This document shows, piece after piece, positions 19,533 through 27,173 of a DNA stretch of 64,000 nucleotides (position 1 is its first letter; each line of letters opens with the position of its first letter). Under the pieces are notes generated by a model. That model saw nothing but the letters and a program-made list of their open reading frames with translations. It was not told the DNA's origin and made no database searches. The position numbers were made by a program, and so were the translations under genes. Source of the stretch: Geobacillus sp. 46C-IIa (lineage in GTDB: Bacteria; Bacillota; Bacilli; Bacillales; Anoxybacillaceae); contig NZ_CP061474.1 of assembly GCF_014679505.1 (NCBI RefSeq), positions 1,456,001 through 1,520,000 on the forward strand, read 5' to 3'.

Positions 19533-20528
19533 GTGGGGCGTAAAGTTCGCTTTGGTATTATGGGTACAGCGGCCATTGCCAAAGACGTTATGATTCCCGC
19601 CATTCGCCGGGTGGATCACGCTGAAGTCGTGGCGATCGCCAGTGAAAGCGGGAAGGCCAGGGAAGCGGCACGGGAACTCGGAATTCCGAAGGCGTATGAC
19701 CACTACGAACAGCTGCTTGATGACCCGGACATCGACGCGGTGTACATTCCGCTTCCGAACAGCTTGCACGCGGAATGGACGATCAAAGCGGCAAAGAAGA
19801 AAAAACATGTGCTTTGCGAAAAGCCGGCCGCCATATGTGAAGCGGATGTCCGACGCATGATCGAGGGGTGCGAGAAAAACGGTGTTTTATTTATGGAAGC
19901 GTTTATGTACCAGTTTCATCCGCAGCATGAGCGGGTGAAGCAGCTTTTAGCCGATGGAGTGATCGGTGACATCAAGTACATGCGTACTCATTTCTCTTTT
20001 TATTTGCCAGACCGGGCAACGAATATCCGCATGAACCCTGAGCTTGGCGGGGGAAGCTTGTTCGATGTCGGCTGCTATTGCGTGCACTCGACAAGACACA
20101 TCCTTGGCGCCGAACCTATGGAACTATTTGTTCAGTCCCGTTTTGGTACGCACCGTGCGGTCGATTTAACGACGAATGGTTGGATGAGGATGGAAAGCGG
20201 TGTTCTTGCGCAGTTCACGTGCAGTTTTGACATGCTCTTTCAGAACGAATACGAAGTAGTGGGCACGAAAGGAAAAATCGTTGTCTCGCGGGCGTATCGG
20301 CCGGATATCGATGGCGGTGAGGGACGGATTACGATCGTAACGGCTGATGGAAGCGAGCGCGAGGAAACAGTGTCAGGCGATCAATACGCGCTGCAAATCG
20401 AGCACTTCTCGCGCGCCATTCTTGACGGCATACCGCTGTTGTATTCGCCAGAGCGCATGATCAAACAAGCGCGGGCGCTCGACGCTTGCCGAACATCGAT
20501 GAAGACAGGAAACATCATAAGGTTATAA
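19533..20528 (+). CDS. Gfo/Idh/MocA-family oxidoreductase in the xylose operon
   Basis: 331 aa. N-terminal Rossmann motif GIMGTAAIAKDVMIPAI, the CEKPAA motif with the catalytic lysine near residue 94, and DVGCYCVHSTRHILG for the substrate domain. The pattern is like NADP-dependent D-xylose or glucose-fructose-type dehydrogenases. Its place between xylH and an aldose epimerase suggests oxidation of a pentose or other aldose to its lactone, but that is inference. GTG 19533 follows AAAGGAGAG (19517-19525) at 7 bases; the open frame upstream to 19491 overlaps the hairpin and is rejected. Confidence 0.8.
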   Translation: MGRKVRFGIMGTAAIAKDVMIPAIRRVDHAEVVAIASESGKAREAARELGIPKAYDHYEQLLDDPDIDAVYIPLPNSLHAEWTIKAAKKKKHVLCEKPAAICEADVRRMIEGCEKNGVLFMEAFMYQFHPQHERVKQLLADGVIGDIKYMRTHFSFYLPDRATNIRMNPELGGGSLFDVGCYCVHSTRHILGAEPMELFVQSRFGTHRAVDLTTNGWMRMESGVLAQFTCSFDMLFQNEYEVVGTKGKIVVSRAYRPDIDGGEGRITIVTADGSEREETVSGDQYALQIEHFSRAILDGIPLLYSPERMIKQARALDACRTSMKTGNIIRL

Positions 20529-20543
20529 GGAAGGGGAAGCGAC

Positions 20544-21596
20544 ATGAAAGTGACATATGAAAAATGGTCTGAATATAACGGAAAAGACGTGCTTTTGTTT
20601 ACATTGATCAATAACCGCGGCGTAGAACTGTCGGCGATGAACTATGGGTGTATTGTCACGAGGTTATGCGTTCCCGATCGAAACGGTAACATCGAAAATG
20701 TCGTACTTGGGTTTGACCAGTTTGAGCCGTATGTGGAGAATGCGCCTTACTTTGGCGCGGTCATCGGTCGGGTGGCGGGGCGCATTCGCGAGGCGAGCTT
20801 CGAACTCGACGGAATCACGCATCAATTGGCGAAAAACGAAAACAACAACCATCTGCACGGAGGACCGAACGGCTTCCATCGCGTGCTTTGGCAGGCAGAA
20901 CCGATCCATCGTGATGATGCGGTCGGCGTCGTTTTTTCGTACACAAGCCCAGACGGGGAGGAAGGATATCCGGGAACATTGGACGTGCAAGTGACGTACT
21001 GGCTGAACAATGACAACGAATGGACGATCACGTATCGGGCTCGTTCGGACAAAACGACGCTCGTCAACTTGACGAACCATACGTATTTTAACTTAAGCGG
21101 CAACGGCAAACGTGATATTCTGGATCATACGCTAACCATCCAAAGCTCGCGTGTGCTCGAGCTAAACGAGGAACTGATTCCGACAGGGCGCATTTTGGAT
21201 GTCGCCGGAACACCGTTTGATTTGCGGCACGGAAAGGCGATCCGGGAGGCGGTTGAATCCGGGCATCCGCAAGTCGAACTCGTTGGCGGGGGCTATGACC
21301 ATCCGTTTTGGCTTGAACGGCATCACGACAAAGAAATTGTACTTGATGACCAAGAGAGTGGACGAATGTTGACGGTGGAGACGGATGAAGTCGGCGTAGT
21401 GGTGTATACATCGAACCAGTTACCAGAAGGAATGGATTTAGGGGGGGTGCGGTCGCGGAAATATTTAGGCATTTGCCTTGAAACACAAGGGTTGCCGGAT
21501 GCGATTCACCATCCACAGTTTCCGTCGGTCGTATTGCCGGCTGGCAAGGAGCGACTATCAACGACGGTCTATCGGTTTGGCGTGCGGACATCATAG
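20544..21596 (+). CDS. galM: aldose 1-epimerase (mutarotase), copy 1
   Basis: 350 aa. Interconverts alpha and beta anomers of free aldoses such as xylose. The catalytic histidine regions are NHLHGGPNGFHR and NLTNHTYFNLSG; the glutamate base lies in LGICLETQGLPDAIHH. It starts 15 bases after the dehydrogenase gene. A very similar protein (many identical blocks of 15 residues or more) is encoded at 25700-26746, so this is a recent duplicate pair. RBS AAGGAAGGGG precedes ATG 20544. Confidence 0.9.
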   Translation: MKVTYEKWSEYNGKDVLLFTLINNRGVELSAMNYGCIVTRLCVPDRNGNIENVVLGFDQFEPYVENAPYFGAVIGRVAGRIREASFELDGITHQLAKNENNNHLHGGPNGFHRVLWQAEPIHRDDAVGVVFSYTSPDGEEGYPGTLDVQVTYWLNNDNEWTITYRARSDKTTLVNLTNHTYFNLSGNGKRDILDHTLTIQSSRVLELNEELIPTGRILDVAGTPFDLRHGKAIREAVESGHPQVELVGGGYDHPFWLERHHDKEIVLDDQESGRMLTVETDEVGVVVYTSNQLPEGMDLGGVRSRKYLGICLETQGLPDAIHHPQFPSVVLPAGKERLSTTVYRFGVRTS

Positions 21597-21621
21597 GCGA
21601 ATGGGGGGCAGATGGTCCTTG

Positions 21622-22422
21622 ATGGAGGAAATCGAAGGGGTGTTGATTGATCTTGATGGGACGATATGGAAGGGAAATGAACTCATTCCGCATGCGGATG
21701 AGGCGGTTGCCTACCTCCGTTCTCTTGAAAAACGAATCGTGTTCGTCAGCAATCGCGGCAATTGGTCGCGGCGCATGTGCCATGAACAGCTTAGACGGTT
21801 TGGGATTGCGGCGGCAGAAGAAGACATCATTTTATCCTCAACGGTAACGGCTCAGTTTTTGCGGGAACATTATCCGTTATGCCAAGTTTGGACGCTGGGC
21901 GATGATGGGCTGCGCGAAGAATTGCGGCACCATCAAGTTCCATTGGCTCGAGTTCCCGAAGAAGCGGATTTTCTCGTGATCACCTTGCATGAAACGGTGA
22001 CGTACCGCGATTTGGATTTGGCGTTTCAGGCTGTTCATCACGGTGCGCGAATCATTGCGACCAATATCGATAAAACGGTTCCGAGTAAACACGGGAGTTC
22101 TATTGATGTGGCCGGTATGGTGGGGGCGATGGAGGCGGTGACATCCCGAAAAGTGGAAATCGTGTTAGGCAAGCCTTCTTGCTTTATGGTCGAAGCTGCT
22201 TTGCGCCAACTGCAAGTGCCGCCCAGCCGTTGTCTCATCATTGGTGACAGTGTGGAGTCAGATCTTCGCATGGGACGGATGCATGGGATAAAGACCGCTC
22301 TAGTGTTGACCGGTAATACAATGCGAAGTCAGCTTGACACGTTGCGAGCCAAAGAACGCCCCGATTATGTGTTGAGTTCGATTGGTGACATCATCCGTCT
22401 AGGAAAGGAGGTCATGCAGTGA
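21622..22422 (+). CDS. araL: HAD-superfamily (IIA) sugar-phosphate phosphatase, AraL/NagD-like
   Basis: 266 aa. HAD motif I is GVLIDLDGTIWKG, motif II VFVSNRG, and motifs III/IV are in KPSCFMVEAAL and IIGDSVESDLRMG. The C2 (IIA) cap matches NagD/AraL. In Bacillus subtilis araL and araM are adjacent in the arabinose operon; the same pair occurs here, which is why I use the symbol. AraL is known to remove phosphate from several sugar phosphates. Start ATG 21622 or ATG 21601: GGGGGG at 21603-21608 fits 21622 but is rather distant. Its 3' end overlaps araM by four bases. Confidence 0.8.
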   Translation: MEEIEGVLIDLDGTIWKGNELIPHADEAVAYLRSLEKRIVFVSNRGNWSRRMCHEQLRRFGIAAAEEDIILSSTVTAQFLREHYPLCQVWTLGDDGLREELRHHQVPLARVPEEADFLVITLHETVTYRDLDLAFQAVHHGARIIATNIDKTVPSKHGSSIDVAGMVGAMEAVTSRKVEIVLGKPSCFMVEAALRQLQVPPSRCLIIGDSVESDLRMGRMHGIKTALVLTGNTMRSQLDTLRAKERPDYVLSSIGDIIRLGKEVMQ

Positions 22423-23627
22423 ATCAAACATTAGACAACATCGTTTCATTAGCTAGACAATGCTGGTGCGGGCATCGTCATTATGATATTCCGATTGAAC
22501 AAATCGTCGTGAGCCATGAGGCGTTCAACCGGCTGGCCGCTTATTTGCAGTACAAACGATACAAGAAAGTGGTTGTGGTGGCCGACGCGCGCACGTTTGC
22601 GGCGGCAGGGCGATCCGTGTGCGACAAACTGAAAAATGAATCGGTTCACTATACAGTGTGCCTCGTTCACCCCGATGAAAATGAAGATGTCATCGCCGAT
22701 GAACGTGCGATCGTGCAGGTGCTGCTAGAAACGCCGAATGATGTCGACGTGTTCATTGCCATAGGGGCGGGAACGATTCACGACATTACCCGTTTTAGCA
22801 GTTATAAAATGAAGGTTCCGTTTGTTTCGATTCCTACTGCTCCATCGGTCGATGGATTTACGTCCATGGGTGCTCCGCTCATCATTCGCGGGGTGAAAAA
22901 AACCATTCAAGCACAGGCGCCGATTGCGGTGTTTGCCGATATCGAAGTGTTGCGGAATGCGCCGAAAGAGATGATCGCTGCTGGGTTCGGTGATATGGTG
23001 GCGAAGTATACGTCATTGGCTGATTGGCAGTTTGCTCATTGGATGACGGATGAGCCGTATTGCCCATTCGTTCATCAGTTGACGGAACAGTCGTTGCAAA
23101 CGTGTGGCGATCATCTCGATGACATTGCCGATGGCAGTGAACAAGGGATTCGTGTATTAATGGATGCGCTGTTGCAGTCGGGCATTGCCATGTTGCTGAT
23201 GGGGCAATCGTACTCGGCTTCGGGCGCTGAACATCATCTGTCCCACTACTGGGAAATGGAATTTTTGCGTCAGAAAAAACGGCAAGTGCTTCACGGGGCG
23301 AAGGTCGGCGTGTCGACTCCGATCATCGTTGAGCATTATCAACGCGTGTTTTGGTCGCTGTTGAACGAATTAGAAAAACGACCGAAATCAATGGACGAAG
23401 TCGCATGGGAACGACTCAAAGCCAATGCGGCTTCTATTCGGAAACTGCTCGAATCATTCCCCTCCGCAGAGCGCATCCGGACCATGTTAGAGACAGTAGG
23501 AGGTGCCGCTCACCCGGGACAACTCGGAATCGATCCACAATTAGTCGAGCGGAGTTTGCGGGAGGCTCACCGCCTGCGTAGCAATCGGTTCACCATGCTG
23601 TACTTTTTGAATGAGTTCGTGTTGTAG
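22419..23627 (+). CDS. araM: sn-glycerol-1-phosphate dehydrogenase, AraM-like
   Basis: 402 aa iron-alcohol-dehydrogenase-like protein. Family motifs: IAIGAGTIHDITRFSSY (nucleotide binding), VSIPTAPSVDGFTSMGAPLI, AGFGDMVAKYTSLADW and SGAEHHLSHYWEM with metal-binding Asp and His residues. In B. subtilis AraM reduces dihydroxyacetone phosphate to glycerol-1-phosphate, the archaeal-type glycerophosphate enantiomer. GTG 22419 overlaps the araL stop (GTGA), and AAGGAGG (22404-22410) is well placed. Why it belongs to a pentose operon is not explained by the sequence. Confidence 0.87.
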   Translation: MNQTLDNIVSLARQCWCGHRHYDIPIEQIVVSHEAFNRLAAYLQYKRYKKVVVVADARTFAAAGRSVCDKLKNESVHYTVCLVHPDENEDVIADERAIVQVLLETPNDVDVFIAIGAGTIHDITRFSSYKMKVPFVSIPTAPSVDGFTSMGAPLIIRGVKKTIQAQAPIAVFADIEVLRNAPKEMIAAGFGDMVAKYTSLADWQFAHWMTDEPYCPFVHQLTEQSLQTCGDHLDDIADGSEQGIRVLMDALLQSGIAMLLMGQSYSASGAEHHLSHYWEMEFLRQKKRQVLHGAKVGVSTPIIVEHYQRVFWSLLNELEKRPKSMDEVAWERLKANAASIRKLLESFPSAERIRTMLETVGGAAHPGQLGIDPQLVERSLREAHRLRSNRFTMLYFLNEFVL

Positions 23628-23654
23628 TCTGTAATACCATTTAGGGGGATCATA

Positions 23655-25522
23655 ATGAAAAGATTAGAAATTAATGCTAAAGTCAATGACCGGTTTTGGA
23701 AACGGTATATGGATGTGGTGCGGAATGAGGTTATCCCATATCAATGGGAAGCGCTAAATGACCGCATCCCTGGCGCTGAACCAAGCCATGCAATCGAAAA
23801 CTTCCGCATTGCTGCCGGCGAATCAGACGGAGAATTTTACGGGATGGTATTTCAAGACAGCGATGTGGCCAAATGGCTCGAAGCGGTGGCGTATCTGTTG
23901 GAAACGAACCGCGATCCGGAGTTGGAAAGAATCGCAGATGAGGTGATTGAGCTGTTAGGCCGGGCCCAACAGCCGGACAGTTATTTAAATACGTATTATA
24001 CGGTCAAGGAACCGGGCAAACGCTGGACCAACTTACGGGACAACCATGAATTATATTGTGCCGGCCATCTGATGGAGGCAGCTGTGGCTTATTTTAAAGC
24101 AACGGACAAACGGCGATTTTTAGACATTATGTGCAAATATGCCGATTATATTGATACGGTATTTGGCAAAGGGGAACATCAGATTCCTGGGTATGATGGG
24201 CATATTTAAAACTCAGCCAATATTTTATTGATGAACGCGGGCAACAGCCGCATTATTTTGATATTGAGAAAAAAGCAAGAGGAGAGACGCAGCCGTTTTG
24301 GTTTAATGACGACTATCGTTACCATCAGGCGCATGTTCCGGTAAGGAAACAGAAACAAGCCGTGGGGCATGCGGTGCGGGCGCTGTACATGTATACGGCG
24401 ATGGCCGACCTTGCCGCCAAAACCGGGGACGAATCGTTGAAAGAAACTTGTCAAACCTTATGGGAAAATGTGACGAAACGGCAAATATATATCACAGGCG
24501 GCGTCGGCTCCAGCGCTTTTGGAGAATCGTTCACGTTTGATTTCGATTTGCCAAATGATACAGCATACGCGGAAACGTGTGCTTCGATTGCCTTAGTGTT
24601 TTGGGCCCGCCGGATGTTGGAACTCGAGATGGATGGGAAATACGCGGATGTCATGGAACGGGCGTTATACAACGGAACGATCAGCGGCATGAGCTTGGAC
24701 GGCAAGAAGTTCTTTTATGTCAACCCGCTCGAGGTGTGGCCGAAGGCATGTGAACGTCACGATAAGCGCCATGTCAAACCAGTGCGGCAAAAATGGTTCA
24801 GCTGCGCGTGTTGTCCGCCGAATTTGGCACGGTTAATTGCGTCGATCGGCCATTATATTTATTCGCAAACATCCAATGCGCTGTTTGTTCATCTGTACGT
24901 TGGCAGCGAAATCCATACGGAAATCGATGGACGGACAGTCGAAATCGTGCAAAAGACGAATTATCCTTGGGATGGAACGATTCAGTTGACGGTTTCTCCG
25001 GAATCGAGTGGAGAAATTACACTTGGATTGCGCATCCCTGCATGGTGCCGGGGAGCTGAATTAAAGATTAACGGGGAAAAGGTGGACATCGTTCCGCTTA
25101 TCGAAAAAGGGTACGCTTATATCAAACGGGTATGGAGAAAAGGAGATCAAGTAGAACTGTTTTTCCCGATGCCGGTCGAACGGATCAAGGCGCATCCTCA
25201 AGTGCGCACCAATGTCGGCAAGGTCGCGTTGCAGCGCGGGCCGATCGTGTATTGTTTGGAAGAAGTCGATAACGGGCCGAATTTGCCGAATCTTTTCCTC
25301 CCGCGTGATGCCAAGCTCCAGGCGCATTTTGAGCCCGAGCTGCTTGAGGGTGTGGTCGTGATTACCGGTTTAGCTGAGCGGGTCGATGAGTCTGCATGGG
25401 ACGATGAACTGTATAAGCCTGTCGAAGCTCGAACTTATAAGGTTCCTTTTCAAGCGATTCCTTACTATGCGTGGTGCAATCGGGGAAGTGGGGAAATGTT
25501 GGTGTGGATCAATGAGAAATAG
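23655..25522 (+). pseudogene. GH127 beta-L-arabinofuranosidase gene broken by an internal deletion and frameshift
   Basis: Two open frames together match one GH127 (DUF1680) protein. The first (23655-24209) ends at GYDGHI and a TAA. The second frame resumes at once with LKLSQYFIDERGQQPHYFD near 24206 and runs to 25522. In intact relatives, as I recall them, about 20 residues (a helix after GYxGHxE) lie between these points. The gene therefore lost roughly 60 bases plus a phase change. The likely catalytic parts are all in the second half: AETCASI (glutamate region) and CACCPPN (the cysteine-rich metal site). RBS AGGGGGAT precedes ATG 23655. A truncated product could start at GTG 24362, but it would lack the first third of the barrel. 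Loss of function is probable. Confidence 0.8.
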
Positions 25523-25538
25523 AGCCTCGAATGTTATC

Positions 25539-25574
25539 GCTGGTTGAGCAAGTCGCTTCAACCGGCATTTTTTA
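25539..25574 (+). terminator. rho-independent terminator of the xylF operon
   Basis: GC-T-GGTTGA (25539-25547) pairs with TCAACC-G-GC (25558-25566), followed by ATTTTTTATT. It lies 17 bases after the GH127 frame and separates this unit from the next XylR-controlled promoter. Confidence 0.75.
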
Positions 25575-25599
25575 TTATCAGCAATAAACTTGAAGAAAT

Positions 25600-25626
25600 C
25601 TTTGTTTGTATTATATACAAACCATT
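25600..25626 (+). promoter_or_regulatory. XylR operator upstream of second epimerase gene
   Basis: CTTTGTTTGT-N7-ACAAACCATT. The left half is identical to the xylF operator and the right half keeps ACAAAC. It overlaps the -35 of the promoter at 25614-25642. Confidence 0.8.
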
Positions 25627-25642
25627 TAAAAGTCGTTATACT
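25614..25642 (+). promoter_or_regulatory. SigA promoter of second epimerase unit
   Basis: -35 TATACA (25614-25619), 17-base spacer, -10 TATACT (25637-25642). Same position relative to the operator as at xylF and xylA. Confidence 0.7.
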
Positions 25643-25699
25643 TTTGAATAGGTGAAGTTTGCTTGATAATGGATGTATATTGAAAGAAGGGATGGAAAA

Positions 25700-26746
25700 A
25701 TGCAAGTTGCATACCAAAAATGGTCCGAACTCGATGGAAAAGACGTTCAATTGTTCACCTTGATGAACGATCGCGGCGTGGAATTATCGGCGACGAACTA
25801 CGGGTGCATCGTGACGAAACTGCTCGTTCCGGACCGAAAGGGGAATGTGGAGAATGTCGTGCTTGGGTTTGACCGGTTTGAGCCATATTTGACAAATGCT
25901 CCTTACTTCGGCGCGGTGATTGGACGGGTGGCGGGGCGCATTCAAGGGGCGAGCTTTGAACTGGATGGCGTCACGTATCAACTGGCGAAAAACGAAAACA
26001 ACAACCATCTGCATGGCGGTCCGAACGGATTTCATCGCGTGCTTTGGCAGGCGGAGCCTGTCCGGCGCGGCGATGCGGTCGGGGTCGTGTTTTCCTACAC
26101 CAGTCCGGACGGAGAAGAAGGGTATCCCGGAACGGTCGACGTTCAAGTGGCGTACTGGCTTAATAACGATGATGAATGGACCGTCACCTATCGGGCCCGC
26201 TCTGACCGGACGACGCTGCTTAACTTAACGAACCATACGTATTTTAATTTAAGCGGCAATTTGAAACGGGATATTTTGGATCATGAATTAACGATCAAAA
26301 GTTCCCGCGTTTTAGAGCTGAATCGCGAGTTGATCCCGACCGGGGCTGTTATGGACGTCGCCAACACGCCGTTTGATTTGCGGCAAGGAAAGAAAGTGAA
26401 AGAGGCGGTTGAATCCGGGTATCCGCAAATCGAATTGGCTGGGCGCGGGTATGATCATCCGTTTTGGCTTGATCGGCAACATGACGAGGAAATTGTGCTT
26501 TGCGATGCGGAGAGCGGACGGACGTTAACGGTTGAGACGGATGAAGTGGGCGTTGTCGTTTACACGTCGAACCAATTGCCGGAAGGGCTCGATCTTGGCG
26601 GCGTGCCGTCGCGGAAATATTTAGGCATTTGCCTAGAAACGCAAGGGCTGCCTGATGCGATCCATCATCCGCAGTTTCCGTCTTGCGCGTTGCCGAAAGG
26701 GGAAGAGCACGTGTCGGTCACGAAGTATCGGTTTGGTGTGTTTTAA
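25700..26746 (+). CDS. galM: aldose 1-epimerase (mutarotase), copy 2
   Basis: 348 aa, closely similar to the epimerase at 20544-21596, with the same active-site blocks (NHLHGGPNGFHRVLWQAEP, NLTNHTYFNLSG, LGICLETQGLPDAIHHPQFP). It has its own XylR operator and promoter. ATG 25700 is preferred because AAGAAGGGATGG lies just upstream and the protein then starts like copy 1 (MQVAYQKWSE against MKVTYEKWSE). Differences are scattered, as expected for an older duplicate under selection rather than a decaying one. Confidence 0.9.
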   Translation: MQVAYQKWSELDGKDVQLFTLMNDRGVELSATNYGCIVTKLLVPDRKGNVENVVLGFDRFEPYLTNAPYFGAVIGRVAGRIQGASFELDGVTYQLAKNENNNHLHGGPNGFHRVLWQAEPVRRGDAVGVVFSYTSPDGEEGYPGTVDVQVAYWLNNDDEWTVTYRARSDRTTLLNLTNHTYFNLSGNLKRDILDHELTIKSSRVLELNRELIPTGAVMDVANTPFDLRQGKKVKEAVESGYPQIELAGRGYDHPFWLDRQHDEEIVLCDAESGRTLTVETDEVGVVVYTSNQLPEGLDLGGVPSRKYLGICLETQGLPDAIHHPQFPSCALPKGEEHVSVTKYRFGVF

Positions 26747-26765
26747 TTAAAGGAGATGACGCGAT

Positions 26766-27077
26766 ATGGTTGCATCTGAAGGAATGATTCATCATGTTCA
26801 GACGTCCCGTAAAGCGGTTGCTATGACGTTCGACGATGGGCCCAATCCGATTTATACGTTGAAAGTGTTGGACATATTTGTGGAGTATATTATTAATAAG
26901 ACTCGAAAACATATAAAAAATGGAAGTACTCTTCTTTTTCATGACGGATTTGGCGACCGTTCCCAGACGATTGAAGCAGTAAAAATTCTTGTTTCTGAGT
27001 TGCGTTTACAAGGATATCAATTTGTGACAGTTAGTGAGCTGTTGGGATTAGGGGATTTGGACAAATCGATGGAGTAG
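26766..27077 (+). pseudogene. polysaccharide deacetylase (CE4/NodB) with large in-frame internal deletion
   Basis: 103 codons. The start keeps the CE4 motif 1 (AVAMTFDDGPNPIYTLKVLDIF) with the metal-binding Asp pair. The sequence then jumps to a family-like C-terminus (KNGSTLLFHDGFGDRSQTIEAVKILVSELRLQGYQFVTVSELL). Intact NodB domains are near 200 residues and contain an HxxxH motif and other catalytic segments in between; these are absent. RBS AAAGGAGATG precedes ATG 26766, so the remnant can still be translated. It cannot bind the usual metal triad, so enzyme activity is unlikely. Confidence 0.75.
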
Positions 27078-27099
27078 TTTATTGCACATCTGTTCTATG

Positions 27100-27118
27100 A
27101 GGGCGTTCCCCCTTTTTT
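27100..27118 (+). terminator. weak terminator-like hairpin before xynD
   Basis: GGG, a short loop, CCC and then CCTTTTTT. The stem is short, so termination would be inefficient. Confidence 0.3.
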
Positions 27119-27173
27119 AAAGATAGTTTTCTTGGACAGATTCCCTTGTCGGCCTGCATTGGAGGAAAACAGG

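Noticed and set aside
21088..21783. Minus-strand open frame of 231 codons
   Set aside because: It mirrors the epimerase and phosphatase genes, which have clear motifs; a shadow frame.
24206..24361. Programmed frameshift in the GH127 gene
   Set aside because: No slippery heptamer is evident, and family residues are missing at the junction, so a simple shift would not restore a full-length protein.
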